DNA from: an uncultured Pelagibacteraceae bacterium
GTDB lineage: Bacteria > Pseudomonadota > Alphaproteobacteria > Pelagibacterales > AG-422-B15
Reading direction: 5' to 3'
NCBI GenBank assembly: GCA_902519835.1
Contig: CABYLU010000007.1
Span: forward strand, 1-39,880
DNA: 39,880 bases
Both the position numbers and the translations under genes were made by a program. Shown here in pieces: positions 1-7,426 of the stretch (position 1 is its first letter; every line of letters starts with the position of its first letter). Below the pieces are notes generated by a model. That model did not search any database. It saw only the letters and a list, made by a program, of their open reading frames with translations, and was not told where the DNA came from.

Positions 1-1
1 A

Positions 2-184
2 ACTAATTTGCCAAAGTTCCTCATAGTAGGTAATCCTGGAAGAATAATGCCAAAACCCTTAATCGAATTTTGTAGAAAATTTAAGAATCAAAAGGAGATG
101 ACCGTAAAAGGACACCATTTCCTTCAGGAAGAAGCACCAGACGAAATAAGTGATGGTTTAAAAGACTGGATAAGCTCAATCTAA
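2..184 (+). CDS. Haloalkane dehalogenase, C-terminal fragment
   Basis: Only the last 60 residues are inside the window; the gene begins upstream. The reading frame starting at base 2 gives an alpha/beta-hydrolase tail with FLIVGNPGRI and then GHHFLQEEAPDEI. In LinB/DhaA haloalkane dehalogenases the equivalent HF(L/I)QED segment carries the catalytic histidine, followed by the conserved PDEIG-like turn. These enzymes hydrolyse carbon-halogen bonds in the cytoplasm; the substrate cannot be told from this fragment. The stop codon is two bases from the stop of the convergent MFS gene. The family call rests on a short motif, so another alpha/beta hydrolase such as an epoxide hydrolase remains possible. 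Confidence 0.72.
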   Translation, partial: TNLPKFLIVGNPGRIMPKPLIEFCRKFKNQKEMTVKGHHFLQEEAPDEISDGLKDWISSI

Positions 185-185
185 T

Positions 186-1415
186 TTATTTTTCTTCCGC
201 ATCGGGATATAACTCCATAGAAACTGGAGATGCACGACTACTGACTAATACAGTGGTACCTTGTTCTTCTAATGGAACCGCAGTCCTTATTGTCATTCTA
301 TAAATCCCAAATAGACCCAAACTTGTGTGTATAAGAAATAGGTATATCCAAAATCCAGAGGCGCCGATAACGTCAATCGCAATTCCCCCTATGACGGGTC
401 CTAATGTAAGGCCAATACCGCCTGCCAGTTGAAGGCCAGAGCTTGCTGCAACCATTTCCCTTTTTGACAAAAAGTCATTTGTATGCGCGATCGAAAGTGC
501 ATAAAGAGGCACAGTCAGACCTCCAAATATGAAAGTAATTGCCACGAGAACTGAGAAAGTATTACCAAAAATAAGAGCTAAAATAGAGAAGATACCTGCT
601 AAAAAAGCAACAATTACGATAATTGTTCTTCTGTCATACGTATCTGATAAATAGCCGATAAGATACTGATTGAGTGCTCCTCCAATAATAAATGTAAACA
701 TAAAAATTGATACTTGCTCAATTGATAGTCCACTTTTTAAACCATATATGGTTCCGATACCCCAAAGAGTTCCATGAGCTAAGCCTGTCATCATAGCAGC
801 AATCACTCCAAGCGGTGATGCTTCGTAAAGCTGTTTGATATTCAAAAACTCCGTAACACTGAAATCTGGTTGTTTACTTACAACAATTAATATTGGTACG
901 AGAGAAATGGAAATTAGAATTGAAACAAGCATAAACAAGGATGCAGTTTCTGGGTTAGCTATATTTAGAAATAACTGACCTACTGCACTTCCAGCCATAC
1001 TAACCATCATATAAATAGATAGAGCTTTACCTCTATTATTATTTTCTGATAGGTCATTGATCCAACTTTCTGCAACGGTGTACATGCCTACAAAACACAT
1101 TCCAGATATAAAACGCATTAAAAACCATCCAAAGAAACTTACATGAATTGAATGCAAGAGAATTGAGATAGAGGCTATTGATGCAAGCGCTGCAAACATT
1201 CTTACATGTCCGACACTTTTTATGCGACGGGGTATCAAGAGGGCTCCAGATAAGAAGCCAGCATAATATCCAGTAAGTATAATACCTGCTAATGCAGCTG
1301 AGTACCCTTCGATTGATGCCCTAACTCCAATCAAGCTACCTTGAAGCCCATTCGCAAGCATTATCATTGCAACACCGAAAAATAGGGCCCACGTTCCCTT
1401 AAGCAAGCTGTACAT
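186..1415 (-). CDS. MFS transporter (YcaD/YfkF-like)
   Basis: A 409-residue integral membrane protein with about twelve hydrophobic segments, the usual size for a major facilitator. The N-terminus runs straight into a membrane helix. Typical MFS loop features are visible: R-rich turns between helices 2 and 3 (PRRIKSVGHVR), SENNNRGKALS between helices 4 and 5, and DTYDRRT after helix 8. The second half contains a GGLTVPLYALSIAHTND segment seen in YcaD-type permeases. It probably exports or imports a small metabolite by proton coupling, but the substrate is not deducible. A 23-base gap separates it from the upstream ICMT-like gene on the same strand, so they are likely cotranscribed. Confidence 0.8.
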   Translation of the reverse strand: MYSLLKGTWALFFGVAMIMLANGLQGSLIGVRASIEGYSAALAGIILTGYYAGFLSGALLIPRRIKSVGHVRMFAALASIASISILLHSIHVSFFGWFLMRFISGMCFVGMYTVAESWINDLSENNNRGKALSIYMMVSMAGSAVGQLFLNIANPETASLFMLVSILISISLVPILIVVSKQPDFSVTEFLNIKQLYEASPLGVIAAMMTGLAHGTLWGIGTIYGLKSGLSIEQVSIFMFTFIIGGALNQYLIGYLSDTYDRRTIIVIVAFLAGIFSILALIFGNTFSVLVAITFIFGGLTVPLYALSIAHTNDFLSKREMVAASSGLQLAGGIGLTLGPVIGGIAIDVIGASGFWIYLFLIHTSLGLFGIYRMTIRTAVPLEEQGTTVLVSSRASPVSMELYPDAEEK

Positions 1416-1438
1416 ATTTAAAAATTTATGAAATTATT

Positions 1439-1936
1439 TCAAAGCCATCTTCTGACGGACTTCTTATAATCTAAGTAAACATTTCCGAATTCTTTTTCAA
1501 GATATTTTTCCTCTGGAATTATTACTCCATATGTTAATAGCGGTATTGATATAGCTGCACTAATTACATACCACCAGGAGTTGAATGCCAGTCCACAACT
1601 TAATAGAATTATAACCATTGCTAAATAAATTGGATTTCTTGAGTATTTGAAAGTTCCGCCAACAAACAATTGATTTTGAACTGATTTTGGGTGAGGGTTT
1701 TCTTCGTTGTCAGAAAATATTTTTAAGGTGTAAATAGCCATTAAAAAAGAGGAAACAGCAATAATTAATCCGATGATTAATACTATCATGCTTCCTTTAA
1801 AGAGAGGCAAATGTATAAAAAAACTGTCAAGGAGGCTTGATGCTATCAACCCAATCATTAGGGCATAAGGAGGAAAAAACGTTGTCCTAGCGCCTTGGGC
1901 TCTGACAGGTTTTATAGGATCTTTATTGTTTGTCAT
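1439..1936 (-). CDS. Isoprenylcysteine methyltransferase-like (ICMT/PEMT) membrane protein
   Basis: A 165-residue protein with four to five hydrophobic segments. The C-terminal half has the bacterial ICMT/phospholipid-methyltransferase pattern: KYSRNPIYLAM, where the RNPxY motif contacts S-adenosylmethionine, then PEEKYLEKEFGNVYLDYKKSVRRWL-type sequence with the conserved E-E-x-L-x-x-x-F-G-x-x-Y-x-x-Y spacing. Family members methylate lipids or small hydrophobic acceptors at the inner membrane; the bacterial acceptor is generally unknown. It is the first gene of the leftward pair with the MFS transporter and is divergent from hisI across 74 AT-rich bases. Confidence 0.75.
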   Translation of the reverse strand: MTNNKDPIKPVRAQGARTTFFPPYALMIGLIASSLLDSFFIHLPLFKGSMIVLIIGLIIAVSSFLMAIYTLKIFSDNEENPHPKSVQNQLFVGGTFKYSRNPIYLAMVIILLSCGLAFNSWWYVISAAISIPLLTYGVIIPEEKYLEKEFGNVYLDYKKSVRRWL

Positions 1937-2010
1937 ATTTATGTTTAATTAATTGAATTATTTAATTTTTTAAGTTAAACCCACCCTAAATTATTTGACA
2001 AGTGTAAATT

Positions 2011-2475
2011 ATGTTTAAGAAAAGACAATCAGTACAACAAGTTGAAGAGAGCAATGAACTAGCCCCTAAATTTGATGATAATGGTTTGATAGTTGTTACA
2101 ACAGTTGACTACAGAACTAATGAAATTTTAATGACAGGTTTTATGAATGAAGAGGCACTTGAAAAAACTATTACATCAAAAGAAGCTTTCTACTTTAGCA
2201 GAAGCCGAAATGCCTTATGGCATAAAGGAGCTAAAAGTGGATATACTCAAAAAGTAAAGGAAATCCTAATAGACGATGATCAAGACGCTCTTTGTTTGAA
2301 GGTTGATATAGGAAAAAATGGCGCTAGTTGTCACGTTGGTTATAAGTCTTGTTTTTACCGCGAAATTGACTTAGAAGATACTGCAAATAAGTCTGGGTTA
2401 AGGTTCACCACAGAAAAAAAAGTTTTTGACCCTGATGAAGTTTATGGTGATGAACCTAATCCAACTAAATTATAA
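2011..2475 (+). CDS. hisI: Phosphoribosyl-AMP cyclohydrolase (HisI)
   Basis: Opens the ring of phosphoribosyl-AMP in the third step of histidine synthesis. The 154-residue protein carries the HisI core: GFMNEEAL, YFSRSRNALWHKGAKSG, an acidic metal loop IDDDQDAL, and GASCHVGYKSCFYRE with the two Cys ligands seven residues apart. The usual loop is DCDxDA, in which Cys is a zinc ligand; here that position is Asp. A short C-terminal tail (FDPDEVYGDEP) lengthens it beyond the usual 110-135 residues. It is stand-alone, not fused to HisE. rpmF follows after 11 bases. Confidence 0.92.
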   Translation: MFKKRQSVQQVEESNELAPKFDDNGLIVVTTVDYRTNEILMTGFMNEEALEKTITSKEAFYFSRSRNALWHKGAKSGYTQKVKEILIDDDQDALCLKVDIGKNGASCHVGYKSCFYREIDLEDTANKSGLRFTTEKKVFDPDEVYGDEPNPTKL

Positions 2476-2486
2476 AGGAAAATAAA

Positions 2487-2672
2487 ATGGCTGTCCCAAA
2501 GAGTAAGATATCGAATTCTAAAAGAGGTATGAGAAGATCTCATTTGCGTCTAAAGGGAAAAAATTTTATTGAAGATAAAGAATCTGGTGAAATGAGACTT
2601 TCTCATCATGTTGATATGACAACTGGTACTTATAATGGAAAGAAAATCTTTACACCAAAAGCAGAAAAATAA
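2487..2672 (+). CDS. rpmF: 50S ribosomal protein L32
   Basis: A basic 61-residue protein starting MAVPKSKISNSKRGMRRSH, the conserved N-terminus of bacterial L32. The body KESGEMRLSHHVDMTTGTYNGKKI matches the alphaproteobacterial form, which lacks the zinc-binding cysteines of some other L32 proteins. It is a structural protein of the large ribosomal subunit. A clear ribosome-binding sequence (AAAGGAAAA) precedes the ATG. It ends one base before the stop of the convergent dgcA gene. The hisI-rpmF order is unusual compared with the common rpmF-plsX pairing. Confidence 0.97.
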   Translation: MAVPKSKISNSKRGMRRSHLRLKGKNFIEDKESGEMRLSHHVDMTTGTYNGKKIFTPKAEK

Positions 2673-2673
2673 T

Positions 2674-3657
2674 TCAACCCCAACAAAGATCTTCCTTAAC
2701 TAGCACCATACCGTTTTCATAAATAAGTCCGTTTTTTCTATCGTTAGCTATAAAGCAAGGTCCATCGAGATCTATAAAATCTGCGTATTCATATAGCGGT
2801 AATAACGGCAACATTGATAAGGAACTTGAGACCATGCATCCAAGCATGATATTTAGATCTAACTTTTTTGCTTCTTTGACTATTTTTAATGCTTCTGAAA
2901 GGCCGCCAGTTTTGTCAAGTTTAATATTTATCGTATTATATTTTTGAGCCATTTTTGCCAAATCAGAACTGTCATGAAAGGACTCATCTGCACAAATAGA
3001 AACAGGAAAATTTAATCCTTGTAACTCATTGTCATTTTCAGATAACAGTGGTTGTTCTATTAAATCAATCTTTGTTTTTACAAATAAATCAGCGTTTGAT
3101 TTTAAGTCATCTATATTGAATGCCTCGTTAGCATCAACGATTATTACTTTATTTGGAGAAAGTTCTCTTGTTTTTGTTAAGATTTCGTGAAGATTGTTTT
3201 TATTAACTTTTAATTTTAATGTTGGAAATTCTTGATGATTACTAACATCCTCTATCATTTTTTCTGGCTCATCTAATACTACGGTATAGCTACCAGGTAA
3301 TGTAGTCGGCTTTGTAACTCCCATTACTTTCCAAATCGAGGTATTTTTCATCTTACATTCGAGATCCCACATTGCGCAGTCAATTGCATTTCTTGCTGCC
3401 CCATTTTTTAAGAAACGATCGAGATTAGTTAAGTTGATATTACCTTTTTCAATGCCAGGTTTTAAATTGTGAATTTCCGACGTTACACTATCAATAGTTT
3501 CATCATACCTTTTATAAGGAACACACTCGCCATAACCATAGAAATTATTAGTTTCTATCTTTACTTCGATTGTTTCGGCTGTAGTTTTAGAGCCTCTAGA
3601 AATATTAAATGATTTATTTAAATCCCAAGATATATGCTTTATCTGAATATTGGACAT
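2674..3657 (-). CDS. dgcA: Dipeptide epimerase-family enzyme, likely N-acetyl-D-glutamate racemase DgcA
   Basis: Enolase-superfamily enzyme of the L-Ala-D/L-Glu epimerase branch, 327 residues from the chosen start. Visible active-site elements are KLK (148-150), D175 in VDANEAF, E201 in LIEQP, D224-E225 in CADES and K246 in INIKLDKTGG, i.e. the two-lysine acid/base pair and three metal-binding acids. I chose the ATG at 3657, eight bases after the dgcN stop, because translation from 3699 would add 14 residues overlapping dgcN. The tight pair with a DUF1611 gene is the arrangement described for the DgcN-DgcA D-glutamate route, in which D-Glu is N-acetylated and the product racemised. Without that context it would be called a generic dipeptide epimerase. 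Confidence 0.82.
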   Translation of the reverse strand: MSNIQIKHISWDLNKSFNISRGSKTTAETIEVKIETNNFYGYGECVPYKRYDETIDSVTSEIHNLKPGIEKGNINLTNLDRFLKNGAARNAIDCAMWDLECKMKNTSIWKVMGVTKPTTLPGSYTVVLDEPEKMIEDVSNHQEFPTLKLKVNKNNLHEILTKTRELSPNKVIIVDANEAFNIDDLKSNADLFVKTKIDLIEQPLLSENDNELQGLNFPVSICADESFHDSSDLAKMAQKYNTINIKLDKTGGLSEALKIVKEAKKLDLNIMLGCMVSSSLSMLPLLPLYEYADFIDLDGPCFIANDRKNGLIYENGMVLVKEDLCWG

Positions 3658-3664
3658 TAATGTT

Positions 3665-4660
3665 TCAAATTTTTTCAATAATCCTAATGAATGGATCAAG
3701 GTTGTCTTGTAAAGGGTCTAAACATGGTAAGTCATATTCTTTAGATAATCTATTCTTATGATCACTTGCCTCAGATTGACAATTTGATGTATTAAGTGCA
3801 ATGCCAATGCATTGTATTTGCTTATTAGTAAGCTTACCATTTTGTATTGTCTGATCGATAACCTCTCTAATACTCGGTAAAGGTGTATCCACGCCCCTCA
3901 TATTAGTTCGTGTTGGTTCATGGCATACAACAAATGCATCTGGTTGGCTTCCATGAAGCAATCCAAGTGAAACTCCTGCGAATGAAGGATGAAATAGAGA
4001 TCCCTGACCTTCAATAATATCCCAGTGATAATCATCATTGTCAGGCGATAACCATTCAATTGCTCCTGAGATGAAATCAGAAACAATAGCATCAATCGCA
4101 ATGCCACTTTCTGCAATTAAGATTCCAGTTTGTCCAGTTGCTTTGAAAGATGCATCTATTTGATTTCTCTGCATCGCTTTTTCAATTGCAAGTGCTGTAT
4201 ATTTCTTTCCCACAGAACAATCTGTTCCAACAGTAAGGAGTCTTTTGCCTGATCGTTTTCCTCCTTTTCCTGTCTGAAATTGTTTATCACTAAACCGTAA
4301 ATCATGAAGTTGAACATTATTTCTTTCAGCCGCTTCTGCAATTTCACTAAAAGAAGATAGTCTTGAATGCATTCCGCTGGCAACATTCATTCCAGATGAT
4401 ATTGCATTAATTATAATGGATTTCCATTCTTCAGGCATAACTCCCCCGGCATTCACCACGCCGATAACAAATGTCTTAGCACCATTCTTAACAGCTTCTT
4501 CTATACTCATTTCCTTTAAACCTAAGCTAGATTTGGCATTTGGAAGGCTCATTTGACCGATACACCAATCTGGACGCCAGTAATTAACTCCTGCAGCAGT
4601 CTTTATTGCCAAATCATCTTTTGCGTCTCCAAGAAATAATAAATACGGCTTTGATATCAT
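3665..4660 (-). CDS. dgcN: DUF1611 family protein, likely D-glutamate N-acetyltransferase DgcN
   Basis: A 331-residue DUF1611 protein. It has a Rossmann-like N-terminal domain (PYLLFLGDAKDDLAIKTA) and a C-terminal P-loop domain with GTDCSVGKKY at 145-154, the diagnostic nucleotide-loop variant of this family. HPSFAGVSLGLLHGSQPDAFVVCHEP and RTNMRG are further family segments. In marine Proteobacteria DgcN acetylates D-glutamate so that DgcA can racemise the N-acetyl product, allowing use of peptidoglycan-derived or dissolved D-Glu. The first gene of a two-gene leftward operon with dgcA. The promoter should lie in the 4661-4740 AT-rich stretch. Confidence 0.82.
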   Translation of the reverse strand: MISKPYLLFLGDAKDDLAIKTAAGVNYWRPDWCIGQMSLPNAKSSLGLKEMSIEEAVKNGAKTFVIGVVNAGGVMPEEWKSIIINAISSGMNVASGMHSRLSSFSEIAEAAERNNVQLHDLRFSDKQFQTGKGGKRSGKRLLTVGTDCSVGKKYTALAIEKAMQRNQIDASFKATGQTGILIAESGIAIDAIVSDFISGAIEWLSPDNDDYHWDIIEGQGSLFHPSFAGVSLGLLHGSQPDAFVVCHEPTRTNMRGVDTPLPSIREVIDQTIQNGKLTNKQIQCIGIALNTSNCQSEASDHKNRLSKEYDLPCLDPLQDNLDPFIRIIEKI

Positions 4661-4681
4661 GTTAATAAGTTTATGTTTGAG

Positions 4682-4713
4682 TGGGGATAAGTGTGCTTAA
4701 TTCGTGTGGATAA
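4682..4713 (-). promoter_or_regulatory. Pair of DnaA-box-like 9-mers
   Basis: Read on the minus strand, 4705-4713 is TTATCCACA, a perfect match to the DnaA box consensus TTATNCACA, and 4682-4690 is TTATCCCCA, one mismatch. Both have the same orientation and their starts are 23 bases apart, about two helical turns. They lie in an AT-rich intergenic stretch just upstream of dgcN. They could regulate dgcN or titrate DnaA, or be chance in AT-rich DNA. No dnaA, gidA, parA, hemE or other origin-linked gene is in the window, so I do not call an origin. Confidence 0.35.
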
Positions 4714-4734
4714 CTTTTTTGCATAAATAACCCC

Positions 4735-4763
4735 TTGTTTCAAAAAAAATACCTTCCTAGAAT
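4735..4763 (+). promoter_or_regulatory. Sigma-70-like promoter for the candidate small RNA
   Basis: TTGTTT at 4735-4740 and TAGAAT at 4758-4763 are separated by 17 bases, the optimal spacing. Initiation would be expected near 4770, exactly at the base of the first hairpin of the structured stretch that follows. The match is by eye. Confidence 0.45.
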
Positions 4764-4769
4764 GATCGT

Positions 4770-4856
4770 TCGCAATGAGACGTTCATGCGTTTCGGGGTT
4801 CGACCGGCCCCAGAAAAAGCGCTAAAGTGAGAAAATTCTTGCTTTGGCGCTTTTTT
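4770..4856 (+). ncRNA. Candidate three-hairpin small RNA or structured leader
   Basis: About 87 bases of GC-richer sequence stand out in AT-rich flanks. Three consecutive stem-loops can be drawn: CGCA(A)TGA paired with TCATGCG (4771-4790, one bulged A, five-base loop); TTTCGGGG paired with CCCC(A)GAAA (4791-4816, loop TTCGACCGG); and a long terminator hairpin ending in six T. A promoter-like pair lies just upstream. The terminator ends 55 bases before the ferredoxin start, so this could be a free small RNA or an attenuated leader of that gene. I could not match it to 4.5S RNA, tmRNA, RNase P or a riboswitch class; a divergent 6S RNA is not excluded. Confidence 0.45.
4814..4856 (+). terminator. 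Strong intrinsic terminator before the ferredoxin gene
   Basis: GCGCTAAAGTGAGAA (4819-4833) pairs with TTCTTGCTTTGGCGC (4836-4850), with a two-base loop, G-T wobbles and no bulges. The stem is flanked by AAAAA before and TTTTTT after, so the helix can extend to about 20 pairs and could act in both directions. It lies between the divergent dgcN and ferredoxin genes, where an ordinary end-of-gene terminator has nothing to terminate. That points to a short transcript ending here. Confidence 0.75.
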
Positions 4857-4911
4857 GATGTATTTGATCCCCTTAAGCAATGCATTTTTAAATATTCTTA
4901 AAAAAATCTCA

Positions 4912-5232
4912 ATGGCAAAGATAAAATATATCGAATTTAGCGGTGCGGAGCACGAAATTGATGTTAGCAGTGGGCTGACTGTCATGGAGGGTGCGATTAA
5001 GAATAAAATACCTGGCATTGACGCAGATTGTGGCGGTGCATGTGCATGCGCTACTTGTCATATATATGTAGCAAAAGAATGGATAGAAAAACTACCTCCA
5101 AAAGAGGACTCTGAGGAAGATATGCTGGATTTTGCTTTCGACGTAAAAGATAACAGCAGATTAAGCTGTCAAATTACTGTTTCTGATGAGCTAGACGGTT
5201 TAGTTGTTAATATGCCTGAGAAGCAGTTTTAA
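4912..5232 (+). CDS. 2Fe-2S ferredoxin (adrenodoxin type)
   Basis: A 106-residue soluble electron carrier. Cluster ligands are C40, C46 and C49 (C-x5-C-x2-C) and C86 in RLSCQI, the vertebrate/alphaproteobacterial adrenodoxin-like arrangement (FdxB/Fdx). [17 protein letters not shown] before the last Cys is the partner-binding acidic region of this group. I chose the ATG at 4912 (MAKIKYIEF), since the 19 extra residues possible upstream cross the terminator. Such ferredoxins supply electrons to Fe-S assembly, P450s or oxygenases. A ferredoxin-NADP reductase gene lies 1.2 kb downstream on the same strand. It overlaps the convergent gene by four bases. Confidence 0.9.
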   Translation: MAKIKYIEFSGAEHEIDVSSGLTVMEGAIKNKIPGIDADCGGACACATCHIYVAKEWIEKLPPKEDSEEDMLDFAFDVKDNSRLSCQITVSDELDGLVVNMPEKQF

Positions 5233-5756
5233 GACCCCTCAAGACTACAGTCTAAACTATTTTGTATCTCATTTAATTTATCAATTTTAGAACCATCTCC
5301 TATGAACTGTCTCATTAACATAAGGCCATTATTAGAAGGAGAAACAACTATAAACCCATCATTTACCTTTGTTGGCATAGAATTAGGTCCAAACAAATAA
5401 ATTTTAAGCTTGCCAAAGTTGTGCACGTTTTCATTTATTGTAGAAAAGTTATCAGTATTTCCTGAAAAGAAAGATATCGACCAGTAAGACTCAGGCACCT
5501 CAGTTTCTATAACCAATGGAAAGTACGTAACGTCATAAGCACATCCACCATAAAGTATATCGGCGCTTGGTCTTATAACTTCAGTAAATTCTGAATCAGG
5601 TAAATCGCGAGCAAATGAATTATTAATCATATTTTGCTCTTCCCAATTTCTACCAATAAACTTCATCATTAAACTAGGTGTGTAGTAAATTATCACTAGA
5701 TGAAGTGAAAATCCAATGAGCAAAAGTGCAAATAATTTTTTAACTAAATTACTCAT
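5229..5756 (-). CDS. DUF1254 domain membrane-anchored protein
   Basis: A 175-residue protein from the ATG at 5756, with one N-terminal membrane helix (about 5-25). The rest is probably periplasmic. It contains the DUF1254 core: [23 protein letters not shown], followed by [15 protein letters not shown]. An ATG seven codons earlier is possible, but the 5756 start gives the common ATGAGTAA overlap with the upstream gene. Function is unknown; DUF1254 and DUF1214 occur together, often fused. Here they are separate adjacent genes, which suggests their products form a complex. Confidence 0.75.
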   Translation of the reverse strand: MSNLVKKLFALLLIGFSLHLVIIYYTPSLMMKFIGRNWEEQNMINNSFARDLPDSEFTEVIRPSADILYGGCAYDVTYFPLVIETEVPESYWSISFFSGNTDNFSTINENVHNFGKLKIYLFGPNSMPTKVNDGFIVVSPSNNGLMLMRQFIGDGSKIDKLNEIQNSLDCSLEGS

Positions 5757-6348
5757 CCTCACACTCCAATTTTTCAATAACTGGCAAATCTACTCTCTTT
5801 AATTTTGAGAAATATTCTTCACCTGGTAAATAAATTCTTAATGCGACGGAAAAACTCTCATCACTAGGTGTCCTAATCCAATTTTTTTCAGCTACTTTTG
5901 AAATAAAATTATTGTCATTAGTTAAAAAAATATCAAACCCGCCATCGACATTGAAATCAATTATTTCACTATTTAAAGCATATATTTTTTCATTATTTTC
6001 AACTAAATAACCGTCCTCATTATAAACGGTGATACTCCACCATCTTGACTCAATATCATTTCCAAAAAGATGATAATTACAGTTGCCTTGTAACTTTATC
6101 TCTTCAATATCATTATATGCATGGAAATATGCAGCTTCTGGCTTTGCCAATGCAAATGTTCCTCTCAATGCGACATTTGCTCTTGTATAAATATCTCTAT
6201 TTTTATCGCCTGGAGATGGTAAAATCTGCCAATTGTCATTTTTGATGAATGCAAATTCTTCGTAAAGCTTGGCTGAAGCATAAGTAAAGGCTACAGCAAT
6301 CAATATTACTGCAATTAAATATAATAGGTATCTGCGCAATAAAATCAT
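5749..6348 (-). CDS. DUF1214 domain membrane-anchored protein
   Basis: A 199-residue protein with one N-terminal membrane helix (about 8-27) and a probable periplasmic body. The DUF1214 pattern is seen in RDIYTRANVALRGTFAL, EAAYFHAY and SRWWSITVYNEDGYLV. It is the first gene of a two-gene leftward operon; its stop overlaps the next start by eight bases. No catalytic residues can be named. A 52-base AT-rich gap separates it from the divergent ferredoxin-NADP reductase gene. Confidence 0.75.
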   Translation of the reverse strand: MILLRRYLLYLIAVILIAVAFTYASAKLYEEFAFIKNDNWQILPSPGDKNRDIYTRANVALRGTFALAKPEAAYFHAYNDIEEIKLQGNCNYHLFGNDIESRWWSITVYNEDGYLVENNEKIYALNSEIIDFNVDGGFDIFLTNDNNFISKVAEKNWIRTPSDESFSVALRIYLPGEEYFSKLKRVDLPVIEKLECEDE

Positions 6349-6400
6349 TGTATAATCAATAAGTAATATTATTTATTATCATATAACAAGGAATAAATAT

Positions 6401-7426
6401 ATGTCTGAAACTATCAAGACTGATTGTCTAATTATTGGAGCGGGCCCTGTCGGTCTGTTCGCGGTATTTGAGTTAGGTATATTAGGACTAGACAGTCACG
6501 TTGTAGATAATCTTGACAAAATTGGAGGACAATGTGCTGAGTTATATCCAGACAAACCAATTTACGATATACCTGCGCTGCCAGAGTGTACTGGATTGTC
6601 ATTAATTGAAAATTTACAAAAACAAATCAAGCCATTTAATACACCGTTTCACCTTAATGAAAGAATTGATGAAATAATAAACACTGGCGACTTATGGAAA
6701 CTTAAAACTACGGGCAATAAAGTTTTTGAAACTCCTAATATATTTATAGCTGGTGGCGTCGGCTCATTCGAGCCACGAAAACCACCAATTGAAAATGTAT
6801 CTAAATATGAAAATAAAGGCATTCAATATTCGATACCTGATAAAAACTTTTATAAAGATAAAAAGATTATAATTTTTGGTGGAGGTGATAGCGCGCTTGA
6901 CTGGACTGTTGAACTTTCAAAAATTGCTTCTCATGTAACATTAGTACATAGACGTGATGAGTTTAAAGCAGCTAATCACACAGTTAATTTAATGAAACAA
7001 CTTGTCAAAGAGGGGCAAGTTGACTTGATCACAAAAAATCAGATTAGTGATGTTAAGGGCAGTAATAGAGTTGAAAAAGCAATCATAAAAGATAATGAAG
7101 GAAATGAAAAAATTATAGATTGTGACGAAATCTTAATTTTTTATGGACTTAAAATGGAGCTAGGACCCATTAATGATTGGGGCCTAAATTTGAATGAAAA
7201 ACAAATTGAGGTGAATACAGAAAATTTTGAAACGAATTTATCAGGTGTGTTTGCAATGGGAGACATTTCTTATTACCCAGGTAAACTAAAGTTAATTCTA
7301 TCTGGCTTTCATGAAGCCGCCCTAGCAGCACAGAAAGCATTTATACGCGCTAGACCAGATGAAACGCTAACTTTTCGATACACAACGTCTTCAAGTGATA
7401 TTCAAAAAAAATTAGGTGTAAAATAA
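6401..7426 (+). CDS. Ferredoxin--NADP(+) reductase, thioredoxin-reductase type
   Basis: A 341-residue FAD/NADPH flavoprotein. The FAD site is GAGPVGLFAVFEL (about 13-25) and GGQCAELYPDKPIYDIPALP. The NADPH site is FGGGDSALDWTVEL, followed by VTLVHRRDEFKA. The second FAD motif is GVFAMGDI. The redox CxxC of true thioredoxin reductase is absent, which defines the YumC-type FNR group. It would reduce ferredoxin with NADPH, and the 2Fe-2S ferredoxin at 4912 is a natural partner. AAGGA lies a few bases before the ATG. It heads a compact rightward run with the two methyltransferases and the monooxygenase. Confidence 0.9.
   Translation: MSETIKTDCLIIGAGPVGLFAVFELGILGLDSHVVDNLDKIGGQCAELYPDKPIYDIPALPECTGLSLIENLQKQIKPFNTPFHLNERIDEIINTGDLWKLKTTGNKVFETPNIFIAGGVGSFEPRKPPIENVSKYENKGIQYSIPDKNFYKDKKIIIFGGGDSALDWTVELSKIASHVTLVHRRDEFKAANHTVNLMKQLVKEGQVDLITKNQISDVKGSNRVEKAIIKDNEGNEKIIDCDEILIFYGLKMELGPINDWGLNLNEKQIEVNTENFETNLSGVFAMGDISYYPGKLKLILSGFHEAALAAQKAFIRARPDETLTFRYTTSSSDIQKKLGVK

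Noticed and set aside
1995..2000. TTGACA as a -35 box for hisI
   Set aside because: It lies 11 bases before the start codon, so its -10 would fall inside the coding region; likely chance.
4682..4713. Chromosomal replication origin
   Set aside because: Only two DnaA-like boxes, no AT-rich unwinding repeats and no origin-associated genes in the window.
4740..4856. tmRNA, 4.5S RNA or tRNA at the structured intergenic stretch
   Set aside because: GGGGTTCGACC recalls tmRNA and T-arm sequences, but there is no tag reading frame, no CCA end with acceptor stem, and no GGAAGGAAGCAGCC-like SRP loop.
4740..5018. A minus-strand open frame across the ferredoxin start and small RNA
   Set aside because: It crosses a strong terminator and overlaps the clear ferredoxin frame; its protein has no recognisable domain.
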